Positions 11,011-22,433 of a stretch of 64,000 nucleotides of DNA are shown one piece after another (within the stretch, counting starts at the first letter, position 1; the number at the start of each line of letters is the position of its first letter). The stretch is from Nemertoderma westbladi (lineage: Eukaryota; Xenacoelomorpha; Nemertodermatida; Nemertodermatidae), in contig JAUCBJ010002522.1 in assembly GCA_032718475.1 (NCBI GenBank), positions 1-64,000 of the forward strand, in the 5' to 3' direction. The notes under the pieces are model-generated. The model was not told where the DNA came from. It made no database searches and worked only from the letters and a program-made list of their open reading frames with translations. The translations under genes were made by a program, and so were the position numbers.

Positions 11011-11442
11011 ATGGAGGCACAACCTCACAATAATAATGCCTGGCAACCAAACGCTATCCCTCCTTCTGGACCCCCACCCATGTCTAACGCAGCCGTTCAC
11101 AATAATGCCTGGCCACCAAACGCTCACCCTCCTTCTGGATACCCACCCATGTCTAACGCAGCCGTGCACAATAATTATCCACCAGAAGGGTCAAGAATGT
11201 ATAACAATATGGATCCGGAATCCATAATAGAGATATGCCCAGGATGCAACAAAAAAGGTCCCACTAAAGTTCTACTCAGACACGGATGGTTTACAGCTGC
11301 GTTGGTGATAATGCTGTTTATGTTCACCGGGTTTTTATGCTTTGTCCCACTTATAATGGATTGGCCCAAAGCACGCGAACATCGTTGCGGAACGTGTGGA
11401 CTCCTCATCAAAGTAATAGAGACACCTCTTAACCAGAGTTAG
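11011..11442 (+). CDS. LITAF-domain (LITAF/CDIP-like) membrane-associated protein
   Basis: A 143-residue single-exon frame from ATG to TAG. Residues 1-65 are Pro/Asn-rich and contain a near-duplicate block (NNAW-PNA-PPSG-PPMSNAAVHNN twice). The C-terminal half is a LITAF domain: CPGC at about residues 76-79, a hydrophobic stretch (about 94-117, TAALVIMLFMFTGFLCFVPLI) and HRCGTCG at about 127-133. LITAF proteins bind zinc through the two CxxC knuckles, insert the hydrophobic segment as a hairpin into late-endosomal or lysosomal membranes and link to ESCRT and trafficking. No PPxY or PSAP motif is seen in the N-terminus, unlike mammalian LITAF. A polyadenylation signal AATAAA lies at 11497-11502. 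Confidence 0.85.
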   Translation: MEAQPHNNNAWQPNAIPPSGPPPMSNAAVHNNAWPPNAHPPSGYPPMSNAAVHNNYPPEGSRMYNNMDPESIIEICPGCNKKGPTKVLLRHGWFTAALVIMLFMFTGFLCFVPLIMDWPKAREHRCGTCGLLIKVIETPLNQS

Positions 11443-11496
11443 AACATCTAGTGGAATCTACTACCCAGTGTTAGAAACAATTGATTAAGGATGTTT

Positions 11497-11502
11497 AATA
11501 AA
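11497..11502 (+). terminator. Polyadenylation signal of the LITAF-like gene
   Basis: AATAAA 55 bases after the stop codon; the next 30 bases are T-rich. Confidence 0.6.
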
Positions 11503-12503
11503 CCCTTCAATTAACTTGTTATCTTCTATACATTACGTGATTCTAAATGTATATTATTTACGTGTGAAAAAAAAACTCTACGATTTAACTCAATTGTGAA
11601 TTTATTATTTTTGTTAAATCAAGGCATGCTAGCGGAAATACCAGCTACAGTAACTTGGAACTTAGGGGTATAGAATATTACGTAGTAAACACAGTGGGAA
11701 TTCCATGTACTGTAGGCCTAATTCAAAAAATGTTGTTCCTTCACACAACCACTACAATTAAAATGTTATATAATTTGAGTAAAACAAGTGTCATATTTCG
11801 GCTTTATATCTAACCAATCTTGATAAATAATTGATCTACAGTACGTCAAGCTTTGGAAACTACTGTTATAATACTGTGGTGATGATGGCATTCTAAACGC
11901 TTTGTTTCCTCTGAACGTTGATACATTATTCTGGAACGTTTAGCTATTTGAAATAATAAATTGCAAGCAGAATGTATCAGGTCAAACTTGGCAAAAATAT
12001 GGGTTGAGTCCATACATTTGGAGCTTGAGAAATTTGTAATTTATGTTATTATATTTTGCTTTCACAATAGTGTTCAGCGGCACAGGTTCAAATCCGACTT
12101 AAGGTCAGGTCAGGTCAGGTATTCTAGGTCATTGATCAAGAAAACTTGCCACCCCCCTGCAGCATAAAGGAGGTGCCACCTGTAGCTGCATAGACCCTCT
12201 TACTAGGGCAAATCTGGTCCTGTAACTAGGACCCCCTTCGTTCTGGGATAAGGACGCCCTTGGTCCTGGATTAAGGACCCATATACTTGGCTGCAGGGGT
12301 ATATGGCCTGACCAGGCAGATGGTGATCTACCAATGGCTGGTTAGGGTTCTCATGTCCACTCTGAGAGCACTTCACTGCGACCTGCACCTGGCAGCAAGG
12401 GTACAGGGCATGACCCAGCAGATGAGCTGCAACAGCCAATGGTGGGTCATGTGTGCCAGAGTAGATACGGGTGATGGGCCTCATATCTGACTCCATTGCG
12501 ACA
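11503..12503. other. Intergenic; Pol III B-box-like site and possible 5' part of RTE copy 2
   Basis: No gene. A B-box-like GGTTCAAATCC occurs at about 12087 without a matching A box, followed by a short GGTCA tandem repeat near 12105-12120. From about 12140 the DNA becomes GC-richer and runs without a break into the RTE copy that is alignable to copy 1 from 12504. It may be 5' UTR missing from copy 1, or a separate SINE remnant. Confidence 0.4.
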
Positions 12504-13558
12504 CCCACCCTGTGGAATGGCAAACCAGGGTGTGGTATTTGCCCCGAGAGCTGACTCGGCAAAAAAGCACCCCCCAACCCCCACTATGGATTACATTAGT
12601 AATGCGGAGGTCCGGCCACTAGAGGCCAGTGGAATTACCGGACACAATCGGCCTCACAGGCGTCAGTTAAATCCTGACCGGCTGCCTGTCTCACCCCCTA
12701 CTGGAGAGAGAGCAGCCAACAATTCTTTGAGTTCCTTTCCTGATGACCTTTCTGGCCCAAACCCTGGGTCACCAGGGAGGCCAGATTGTGATGGGGAGAG
12801 GGATTCTGGAGTTGGAGGCTACTCTCATGTTCCACCCCGACCAACAAAGCCATTGGTGAATCTGAGGCAAGTCACTAGACTAGCCTCAGTAAACACCCTA
12901 ACACTCGGGTCCCCAATGCGACAAGGTGAGCTGACTGCCTTAGCAGATAAGCTTTCTCTTAGCGCAGTGGGTGTTCAAGAGCACCGAATGCAGACTGGAC
13001 AGACTGATGAGGTTCTGATTAAGGACATGGGGGGGCGGTTGGCGACTCGCCCTCGCGTCAGCAGATGATAGTGGCAATGGAGGAATTGGTCTATTGATGA
13101 ATCCAACTGCACATGCAGCATTGGACAAAATAGACCAAATCTCTAACCGCATCATCCGTTGCCACTTCTCATGTTCTGGAAGACTGGCTAAGAAGTTTCC
13201 TAAGGTGGTTCTGATTGTGTGCTACTCTCCAACTAGTGTTGCCCCTGTAGAGGAGGTGGAAAATTTCTACCACAATCTACAAGCAGCTACTGATGGAGTG
13301 GATCAGCATGCATTCTTAACATTCCTGGGAGACTTTAATGCAAGTCTGCATCAATCACCTACATCGCCCTGGGTCTATAGTAATAGTGTTAACCGAAATT
13401 CTGTCCATCTTCAGGATTTTATCTCTGGAAATGGATTGTTTTCGGCTGGAACCCAGTTCAAGAAGCGAACTGGAAAGCTATGGACTCATAGTGGACCCAG
13501 TGGTCACAAGTCCCAGATAGACCATATTCTGTTTCGTAGGAAATACAGGAGCTCTATA
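12504..13558 (+). mobile_element. RTE-like retrotransposon copy 2, 5' part
   Basis: Closely similar to copy 1 (reverse complement of 6759 to about 5725). It codes the N-terminal leader and the endonuclease domain. A frameshift in the G run near 13030 breaks the frame, which resumes at 13094. The element stops abruptly at GAGCTCTATA, where BEL element A begins; the continuation is found at 29788. The last five bases, CTATA (13554-13558), are the duplicated target site of A. Confidence 0.85.
13554..13558. repeat. Left target-site duplication of BEL element A
   Basis: CTATA, repeated at 29788-29792. The uninterrupted family sequence (copy 1) has a single CTATA at this point. Confidence 0.85.
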
Positions 13559-13837
13559 TGTAAAGGCTTTTGCGGAATTGGCCGGTTATTTTCCCCGTAA
13601 AGTACTCTGTAGTTGGTTTAACAGGCATAAAAGGCCGTGTCCTTACTGTACTGGTGTTTTAGAGGACATAAAAGCCATTTCTTCTGTATGTGTACTTTAA
13701 CGGACATAATTAGCAATTCTATGACGCAATACGCCAGATCCTCTTGAAACAGTGTAGCTACCATGACGACGGCTAACAGCTGATGCTGTACACGTGGAGC
13801 TTGTTCTTTGTTCTCTGTTCCTTCTTTGTTCGGTCGA

Positions 13838-13880
13838 CCAATCAGAGCGTTTTTTGCCTCTGTGTTGGAGATTATATAGA
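13838..13880 (+). promoter_or_regulatory. CCAAT and TATA boxes of LTR A
   Basis: CCAATCAG at 13838-13845 and TATATAGA at 13873-13880. The 3' LTR has the same arrangement 15062 bases further on. Confidence 0.5.
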
Positions 13881-14567
13881 AACTCGTGGAGTTGAGTCAG
13901 TATGTGATTTTGTCCACAGCCTACAACACCGGCGTGGAACCTCCGTGTTTCAGTCTTTAGCTCAACATTAGTAGGCTTAATTATAGAACGTATATCCGTT
14001 ATCTTAACTCACTCACTTAACATATCTCATACCAATTCTGCATTCATAACCATTCATACCTTAAACTTTGTACTGCTATTTACTGTCGGTTATTCATTAT
14101 ATTTGTTGATGGAATATTATATTTGGAATACTGATAAATAATCAGACACCCCAATCTTCTTGATATACTAAAGGTTAGAGAGACCGGTTACATATAACAA
14201 TTGCGACTTACATTAAGTGGTTTGAAGTGAATCTAATGCTATTTTATAGGCCCTACACGTATTGTCTGTCGTTCTCCTTATATGTGACTAAAATTAGTGA
14301 AGGTCGGCAGATTAGTGTGCAGCATTGTGCAGTATTGTGTATGATCGTGATTGATAACGAAGCATCTCCTAAAGAATGCGCCATATACGTTAATCTATAG
14401 CCATCCCGTTGTGTCTAGTTTAACTCATAACTCTGTTTATATATTTAAAGCGCCACGTCCTAAAGGAACTGTTAATATTTCCCGAAAGTGAATAATATTT
14501 GTCAGAGATTATATATTACGATCAGTCAAATAATACAGTAGGCCTACCCCGCAATACGGTTAGGCTT

Positions 14568-14627
14568 CCGAATCCAGTCTCCCGGGTATATCCAGCGGGT
14601 GAATGATCGCGCATAGACTGGATTCGG
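14568..14627 (+). promoter_or_regulatory. U5 stem-loop of LTR A
   Basis: CCGAATCCAGTCT and AGACTGGATTCGG form a perfect 13-bp stem around a 34-nt loop. The same structure is kept at 29630-29689 in the 3' LTR. Its place near the end of U5 suggests a packaging or reverse-transcription role, but that is inference. Confidence 0.55.
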
Positions 14628-15011
14628 CTAATGTAGTGTATCAAATACTTGTCATAGGCTAAAGACTATCTATCATCTAAAAGACATCCCAATTTGGCAG
14701 GTTAAACTGCTAAAGGTCTGAAAGCGCGAACAATAACGGATATAGCTTCTGTATTGCAGTAGGCAATAAAGCTGAAGTACCGGTTAACCGGTACATAGTA
14801 GGCCTGACTACCTAACCACCCGGACCGGTACCTACAGCAGTACAGGTACAGCAGTATTATTCGATTTTGATAATTATATACCGGTAGGCCTTAATAATTA
14901 ATCAGGGACTGCAGCCCTGGTTTTTTATTGAGAATTTACTTATTTCTGTCAGTTTTATTTACTTGTAGGTTAATATTGAGAAGAAGACGTGTAAGCCTGC
15001 CCAGATTGTAC

Positions 15012-15591
15012 AGATAATTTGTAGGCTGGACTGTTGTCTGACTGTTGTTAAGTCTGAGGGGACTGTAGTGTGTGTAGAGCGTATGTCCGAAAAAGTACTA
15101 GTTAGGAAAGTAGGGGCTGCCAGTGCTGTGAGGTGAACCCCCTCGAAAGAATAAGTCGTACTACTCGGTTAGAACGCATACTAACTAACCATTTCGGAGT
15201 CTGCATATACTGTAGTTTATTTAGGCTTGATAGTAGTCTGCCAGCGTTTGGTCTGTACTTTGTTTGTGTAGTTTGTACGGGTAGCGTAATAGTTCTTATT
15301 TAGATAATTTGTAGGCTTGATTTTGTCTGGCTGTTGTTAGGTCTTGAGAGATTTCGGTGTGTGTAGAGTGTATGTCCGATAAAGTGCCAGTTGGGAACGT
15401 AGGGGCTTCCAGAGCTGTGAGGTAAACCCCCTCGAAAGAATAAGTCGTACTACTCGGTTAGAACGCATACTAACTAACCATTTCGGAGTCTGCATATACC
15501 GTAGTTTGTTTGGGCTTGATAGTAGTCTGACAGTATTTGGTCTGCATTTTGTTTGAGTAGTCTGTACGCAGCGTAATATTTATTATTCAGA
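15012..15591 (+). repeat. 290-bp tandem duplication in the A leader
   Basis: Two units with a 290-bp period, starting at AGATAATTTGTAGGCT (15012 and 15302). The centre (ACCCCCTCGAAAGAATAAGT onward) is nearly identical in both units, while the edges have diverged. Confidence 0.8.
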
Positions 15592-16539
15592 GTTTATGCG
15601 ATTATTCGCAACATTCATTCCCCAAGTTTATTCCTACAGTAATTGTGCTTGTTATATATACCATTACAGTTAAACTAACCCCGGTACTACATCAGGGCTG
15701 CTTGGCGTAGGTAAAGACTGGAGATCTTATGCTTTGGTCACTCCGGCAGATACCGTGGTTCTTTTAGCTGTTCAAGTATCTCTAACTGCTAGTTATTTGT
15801 TGTATAAGTACTTGTACCTAATTTAGGGTTTAGTGTACAGTGCTTTCCGAAGGTGATTAGTGTGTAGGCAGTATATTTGTGTTGTAAAGTGGTTAATAGG
15901 CACGTTGGTTCTGGTAGACCGCGGTAATTAACTTCTAGGTAGGAACACTCCGTGATACATAACGTAGTACTTATAGCGCCACGGCTATAAGTCATCAGAC
16001 GGTGGTATTTTTCTATCTGGACAACGCAGTATATTTACTACTACTTATTATTTTCAAATACCGTAGTAACCTGTCCGTTGTAATAACCAGATATTCTAAC
16101 CCTTTGTTAGGCTGGTTAGTAAACTTCTTGTAAAATTGCCCTAAAAAATTCGTACTTATAATTTTTGTGTTTATTTAGAGATTGTAATCTCACCCGAATT
16201 GTACGTAATTTGTAGTATTAAGTAACTTAGGTAAATTAGAATTATTTGTTTTAGTGTCCAACAAGTAGCACTCCACTGAGAGCGCACAGCTTCTGTGTAG
16301 TGACTCCCCCCAGAAATAATAACATTTATTTCAAATATTGACAAAACCCATTATAGGGGTATATATATTATAAATCAACTCAAACCGATTTATAAGAATG
16401 GTAGGCCTGCTATACATCAATTAGGTCTAAATATCAGTTGGACTACTGCTTAAATAACGGTAATAAAGTAAGTTAAAGTAACCAAGTAACCCTTAAATTT
16501 CAGAAGTTCAATTATTCTAAAATAATTGACATACCGGTA

Positions 16540-16905
16540 TTTACAATAGGCTTATTATATTTATTTCTATAAATTTTAGGCTGAAATTATACCGGTATTC
16601 TGTAATTAATTCTAGTCTGTAATTATACTTATATATATACATTATAAGTGTAAGCTGTATACCGGTATTCACGATAGGCCTATTATATATTTATAGATTT
16701 AGGCTGAAATTATACCGGCATTCTGTAATTGATTCTAGTCCATAATTATACTTATATATACTATAAGTGTAAGCTGTATACCGGTATTCACGATAGGCCT
16801 ATTATATATTTATATATACTTGTGCTGGAATTACATACCGGTATTCTGTGACAAACCTAGTCTGTAATAATACTTATATATACTATAAGCATACCGGTAT
16901 TCTAA
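16540..16905 (+). repeat. Three ~122-bp tandem units with hairpins, just before gag of A
   Basis: The units contain ATACCGGTAT, AGGCCTATTATATATTTAT and an ACTTATA...TATAAGT stem. The stems start at 16627, 16750 and 16872 (period 122-123); the third stem has one mismatch. The block ends about 130 bases before the gag ATG. Confidence 0.75.
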
Positions 16906-17036
16906 TATATTATATATATATCACGCTACACTGAGTAGCAGTATCGGTAATTAATTACTAGGCTAACGGTGATACTGAATTACTAGACTTGCTTAAACTG
17001 TAATATAGCAGTAGGCATTCAACTGTACAAATCAAC

Positions 17037-20000
17037 ATGTCTGACACAAAGCAAAACTTATCAGACAGTCTCCTAGATACAACCATATGTGACCCAGATA
17101 GGAGTGTGGAACGTGTGGGACCGAAGTTCAACTCACATCCTATTGTAAGAAAGATCATCCCCCCCGTAGTAATATCAGACCCTAGGCTAGTCCAACATCG
17201 TAGGTCTATCATAGGCACTCGAGCTCAGGTCAAGCGGGACCAAGAAGCAGCGGAACAGCAACAACCCGCGAGCCAAGAACTTATTTCTCAACGGCCCGAC
17301 AGCTCCAGTAGTGAGGATACTGTAGAGCTGACACCTGAGCGCGGAGCAAAGATGACGGATGCGGTTTATTCGGATCCCCTTCTCATCCTTCCTGCAGCCG
17401 TACTCACTAGGTTATTGATTGCGGTGGAAGAACACCAGATCGATTGGGCGAGAAATAAGCGATCGACTAAAGATAGTTATGCGGGATACACAAGGGAAGA
17501 ACTGAAGGCTATTGTCGAGTCGCATTGGAACTTCCCCGGACCCGGACTCCCGTTTGATTTATCAGAAGCTGCCTGGGAAGACATACACAGGATGGGAGTA
17601 ACCAAGGAAACCATCGATCCAGCTGTGTGGAAGAGGTCCGCAGTCGGATACGTACAGGGATTCTTCAGCTCTATGGAGCGATTAAAGGAACAACTGTTTC
17701 AACAACCCCAAGGACCTCAAGAGCAGGGACAGCTGCTTTATCAAGTTAGAGGAAGAATTCTGCGAATCAGGCTAATCTTATCGGCCTTTGAGGAGGCTTC
17801 TAAAAGAAGACAAGACACGTCGTTGCAAGTTGCCGTAAAGACTTGGTTTCAACGGGTGAGTCTCCAGGTTCAAGGAATGGCTCAGTGGAAAGTTCAACTG
17901 GATGAGCGCTCAACCCATGGAGAATCAACAGACGCTACATTTTCCCAAGTGGAAAGTGAAGCGACAGCAGAGAAACCGCATAAGAGGGATGCTATTGACA
18001 TCTATCTGTCGGACTATCAACGTTTTGTAGGAGATGAAGAGTTGAGGAGAAGACTAGAGGGACTTAGCCCTAATAGTGAAGGAGCCAAGCTTGTGTTGGA
18101 CGCAATCGATGTGGATAGGTTAGCTGCGAACCAAGCTAAATTCAATGAAAGCATCCACATCGCTAAGGTTCAAGAAGAACAAGTAAAGAAAAAACGTATA
18201 GAAGATAGAAAGACAGAGGCAGTGGCAGCAGCAGTGGCAGAAGCGGAAAGAAAAGCGGCAGCAGCAGTGGCAGCGGCAGAAGCGGAAAGAAAAGCGGCAG
18301 TGGCAGCAGCAGTGGCAGCGGCAGAAGCGGAAAGAAAAGCGGCAGTGGCAGTGGCAGTGGCAGAGGCCGAAGCGGAAAGAAAAGCGGCAGCGGCAGTGGC
18401 AGAGGCCGAAGCGGAAAGAAAAGTGGCAGTGGCAACAGCAGAGGCAGTGGCAGAAGCAGAACGGAGGGCATCTGAAGAGACAACCCAACTAGAGTTGGAA
18501 AATCTTCAAGAGAGGCAAGACAACTTCAATAAACAGTTAACAGCTAGTAATATGCAGATGATGAGTCGATCTACTCCCAAAAGACAGGGGTATACATCAT
18601 CTGAGGAAGGCGATACTACCGATCCTGAAGGCGGAGGAAATCGATCTCGCCTAAGCAGACGTAAAAGAATGTCCCACCGTCAGAAATTGCCTGATTTGCC
18701 CCCAGCTGTTAGAAGGCAACTAGCTAGCACAGATTTAGGTAGTACAGAACCCACAGACCAAATAATTAAAATAGAAAGACTCCCTACTATAGTAGATGAG
18801 CCTGAAATAATTAGGCCTGTTCCCGAAGCCACCCTTTCGGTGGTAGAGACACCTGTACTCCCTGAACCTACCTCTAAATTCCCTCCGCACAGCACTAAGC
18901 TACCTGTGCCCAGCAGAACAGCCCATGAGACAATCCATGTCCTGGACTCCGAGCGAAATATTAATGATTTGTCGCCCGTTGTCCCTCGTCCGCCCGCTAC
19001 AACGTTGGCGGCTCCCGCTTCGGCGGTCGAGTGGGTGGATGAGAGACGACGGGGGATGGATCTCCTGCTCGGGCAGATGCAGGAGACCGTTCAGCAATTC
19101 AAGGGCACAGTAAGGGAAAGTAGGTTAGAGTTGCAAGAAGTGCAGCAAAGTATCGCGTTAGAACGCGATAAATTAGTAAATACACAAAAGGGTATACCAC
19201 CACCCCCGGTAACAATGTGTCAACCTGTTAGTTCTGAAGTATCTCATGCGCAACGTGTGGAGCCTACACGCATATATACTGCTAGCAAAGTAGAAACTCC
19301 TATAGTGAACCCTATTAAGGGTAATTATAGACCTGTTGATAATGATATTCCCTATAGACCTGATCATAATCCGAGAAATTTATATACCGATAACTCGATA
19401 TTAAATAACACGATGGCCCAAGAAAGTTTTACGCGTCAAATGGATAGAACCGAAGCCCGGCAAGCAGTAAAGGTGGGAGAGATCGTCAAGTTCAATGGAG
19501 ATGAGATGAAATGGTTACCTTTTAATGAATATTACAAAGATAACATACAGAACTCTGTACTATCTAATGGAGAGAAACTTAGATTCCTCATCGAGTGCTT
19601 GGAAGGATCTCCCAAGTTAATGGCGTTAAAGTTTATTGGACATCCAGACGGATTAAGACAAGTTTGGGATACACTAAACATCAGGTATGGTAATAGGAAT
19701 AACATAGCTAAATATTTGTATGCAAAATTAGTAGCGCCCCGAAAGTTCATTACCAGCGGGATAATAGAGTTTTCCGATGAGATTCAGGAGATCTGTAGAC
19801 AATTAGATTGGTTAGGTAAGTCTCATGAATATCAGAGTTCTATGGTTATTGGAGCCGTGGCCTCTACTTTACCGAAGGGTGGAGTAGGTACACGCTGGGA
19901 TAAGAAAGTGTTATATATGATGGAACAACAACGACGAGACCCTACCATGGCTGATCTCATGTCATTCTTAGATGGAGAAGTGAAATTACAGCTCCTAAAA

Positions 20001-22433
20001 CAGTCCAGAGAGAAGACACCGGAAAACAAGGTAAGTGAGAAACCCGTTTCTAGGAGAAAGGTAACACCAGTGTGTTATACAGACGACGGCGAAAGCCAGA
20101 CTTCTCAAGGAGAGGACAGCGGGAAAGACACTGAAAGATCTTATTATGTCAATAAAATGCCTAAAGAACAGGTAAGTAAATTCAAGTCTCGAACCAATGA
20201 CAGGAGAGAACAGGTAAGAAAAACTCCTCCCACGTCTCCTAAGAGAATTCAGGTGAGAAAACCCGAAGAAAGAACGAGTGTGCACAATGTTATTCAAAAT
20301 AAGGTAAGTAACATCAAACCGAAATGTGCGCTATGTGACGGGACCCACCGTTTGAATATGTGTGATGAATTCCTGAAGAAATCATTAGCGGAGAGACGGG
20401 AAGTCATGTGGGATAAGCGGTTGTGTTATAATTGCCTCAGACAAGGACACCAACGGCGAACCTGTTACTCCGACACAAGGTGTGCAAAGTGCGGTGCGAA
20501 ACATCATATCTTGTTGCACACTGAATTTGAGCGAAACAGCCAGAGTCAGGTAAGTGATTCCGAACTACATGTCCAATTCAGTGATGTGAACGACACTGAC
20601 CAAAGTTCTGAGATGGAAGGATTCTATACAGATGAATTCTCCGACGAAGGTGAATCCTGTTACATGATAAATACCGCAGTGTATCGAGCACTTACATATG
20701 AAAAAGACACAGACAGCGACCTCACCCTAACTACTTCTGATCGACAACCATCTTGGAAAGCGCCACCTTCCAATGTAGGAATCCGAGAATTTCCTGTAGT
20801 ACAGGTAAGGGTCCACGGACCTAAAAGGAGTTATGTAGTGAATGCCCTCCTTGACTCCGGTAGTACAGGAACATTCATCGACAAAGAACTAGCCGAAGAC
20901 ATCTTTGCTGGACAACCCAAGTTCCGAACTAAGCTAAACATGTCAGGAATTATGCAGGTTTGGAAATTTACAGTAATAGCGGATTATTATGTAGGTGCGT
21001 TGTCCACCCCCCAGGATGAACTAGGAGAACAAAGTATAAGGTCAGTAAAAATGGTGGCGATAAAGAACTTCGCTACCACCCAAGTGGAACCTTATAACTG
21101 GGATGAGGACGATTTCACCCAGCAGCTGGAAATACCTAGATTCAACACCGATTACCCTGGAGTGCAAATACTCATCGGTCAAAACGCGCATGAAGCGCTC
21201 GAGACATTGGAGAAACAGCCTGCTCAACCGCAACCACTACAAGCTTATGCGGGAAGAACTAGAGTGGGTTGGTACTTTACTGGCCCTTCCCGTAGAACTC
21301 TCATGGAAAGATTGCCGAAAGATCAGGTATATCAGGTAAGAGAATGGGAAGTCGAGGGCAGTGAGTTAGACGATCCAACTGAGGGAACATCATACTCCTC
21401 AGATAATGACGATGTCCACCAACTTTTTGACGAGGAGAATGCCATTGATCTCCTTAAGGAAAACGAGACTTGGCAAACCCAAGTGAACTTATGTCAGCTC
21501 CTTCTTCCATCAGAGCGAGACAACTATAACGACGAACTTAATGACGTCATTGAACGTTATAATGCCAAGACTCGGGATGAACACGCCGTACGATTCTTTA
21601 CTCAAGAGGCTGTAGAGCCCAATTCCTACGATAAGGCCCTATCGGTAGAGGAAGAAAGAGCCAAGCAGATCCAAGAGACAACTACACGTTTTCTTAAAGA
21701 TCAAGGTAGATATGAGATCGGTCTACCTTTCCGAAAGCAAGAACCAAAGTTCGTAAACAACAGACCCTTGGCAGAGAAAAGAATTGCTCAACTACATCGA
21801 CGCCTTACGGCAAATTCTTCAGATAAAGAAATGTATCAAACGCAGTTGAAGAAATTTATTAGCAAGGGATATGCGGAGCTAGTACTGGAAGAAACACCTA
21901 TAACTGAGAGAACGTATTATTTAACTCACCATTACGTTCCCAAACCCGGTAAACCCCATGAAGTACGAGTGGTGTTTGACGGCTCCGCCCTCTATATGGG
22001 CCAATCCCTTAATTCCGAATTGTTACCCGGACCCAACTTACTCCAATCCTTGTTGGGAATACCCCTAAGATTAAGACAATATTCAATTGCTTTCGCCTCA
22101 GATATAGAAGGCATGTTCTTACAAGTCAAGGCGCTGGATAGGGATCGAGATAGCCTACGATTTCTGTGGTGGCCTGAAGGAGACCTCAACCAGAAACCAG
22201 TGGAGTACTGGATGACCATCCAGGCTTTTGGGATAATCTCAAGCCCTTCAAACGCCTGTTCAGTGGTGCGCACCACTGCGGATGACAACCGAGACGCCTT
22301 CTCTAAAGAGGTGATTGACAACATCAAGCGGGATATATACATGGACGACAATCTAAAGTCCCTTCCATCAGTCGAAGAAGCCATTGACGTCGCTAAAGGA
22401 ACGGTAGAGTGCTTAAAAAGAGGTGGATTTTGA
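17037..22433 (+). pseudogene. Element A gag-protease-RT (first pol segment)
   Basis: A 1798-residue frame from an ATG. Residues 1-390 are charged with predicted helices. About 395-482 is an Ala/Glu/Lys-rich repeat (AEAERKAAVA units). About 815-970 is a DUF1759-type gag domain (GEIVKFNGDEMKWLPF). CCHC-like knuckles lie near 1097-1160 (CALCDGTH, CYNCLRQGHQRRTC, CAKCGAKHH). The retropepsin-like active site LDSGSTGTFID is near 1271. RT follows: RVVFDGSA, ASDIEGMFLQVK and the catalytic YMDD near 1767. The frame ends at a TGA (22431-22433) within the region that continues openly in element B, and another TGA follows at 22491-22493, so the polyprotein is truncated before RNase H. Confidence 0.9.
20031..21341 (+). 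promoter_or_regulatory. Cluster of 5' splice-site-like motifs inside A gag-pol
   Basis: [CA]AG followed by GTAAG or GTGAG occurs with GT at 20031, 20172, 20214, 20253, 20304, 20550, 20805 and 21336. All are in the same codon phase, giving Gln/Lys-Val-Ser/Arg. One further site, TAG|GTAAGT at 19815, is in another phase. Whether any is used as a donor cannot be told from sequence. Confidence 0.4.

Larger units (their letters stand above)
13559..14732 (+). repeat. 5' LTR of element A
   Basis: 1174 bp, TG...CA ends. A CCAAT box (13838-13842) lies about 35 bases before a TATA-like TATATAGA (13873-13880), a plausible Pol II promoter. A 13-bp inverted repeat (14568-14580 with 14615-14627) lies about 100 bp from the right end. 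The LTR has 7 bases (14711-14717) that the 3' LTR lacks. Confidence 0.9.
14733..17036 (+). other. Untranslated leader of element A
   Basis: 2.3 kb between the 5' LTR and the gag ATG, with no credible ORF. A primer-binding site should lie directly after 14732, but I could not match it to a tRNA by eye. Two tandem repeat blocks are listed separately. Confidence 0.7.

Noticed and set aside
13783-13971. 62-residue hydrophobic ORF present in both LTRs of element A
   Set aside because: It lies in the promoter/R region of the LTR and is duplicated only because the LTRs are; no coding features.
18120-18488. Cys/His/Phe- or Leu/Pro-rich minus-strand ORFs opposite gag of A
   Set aside because: They are shadows of the GCGGAAAGAAAAGCGGCAG coding repeat on the plus strand.
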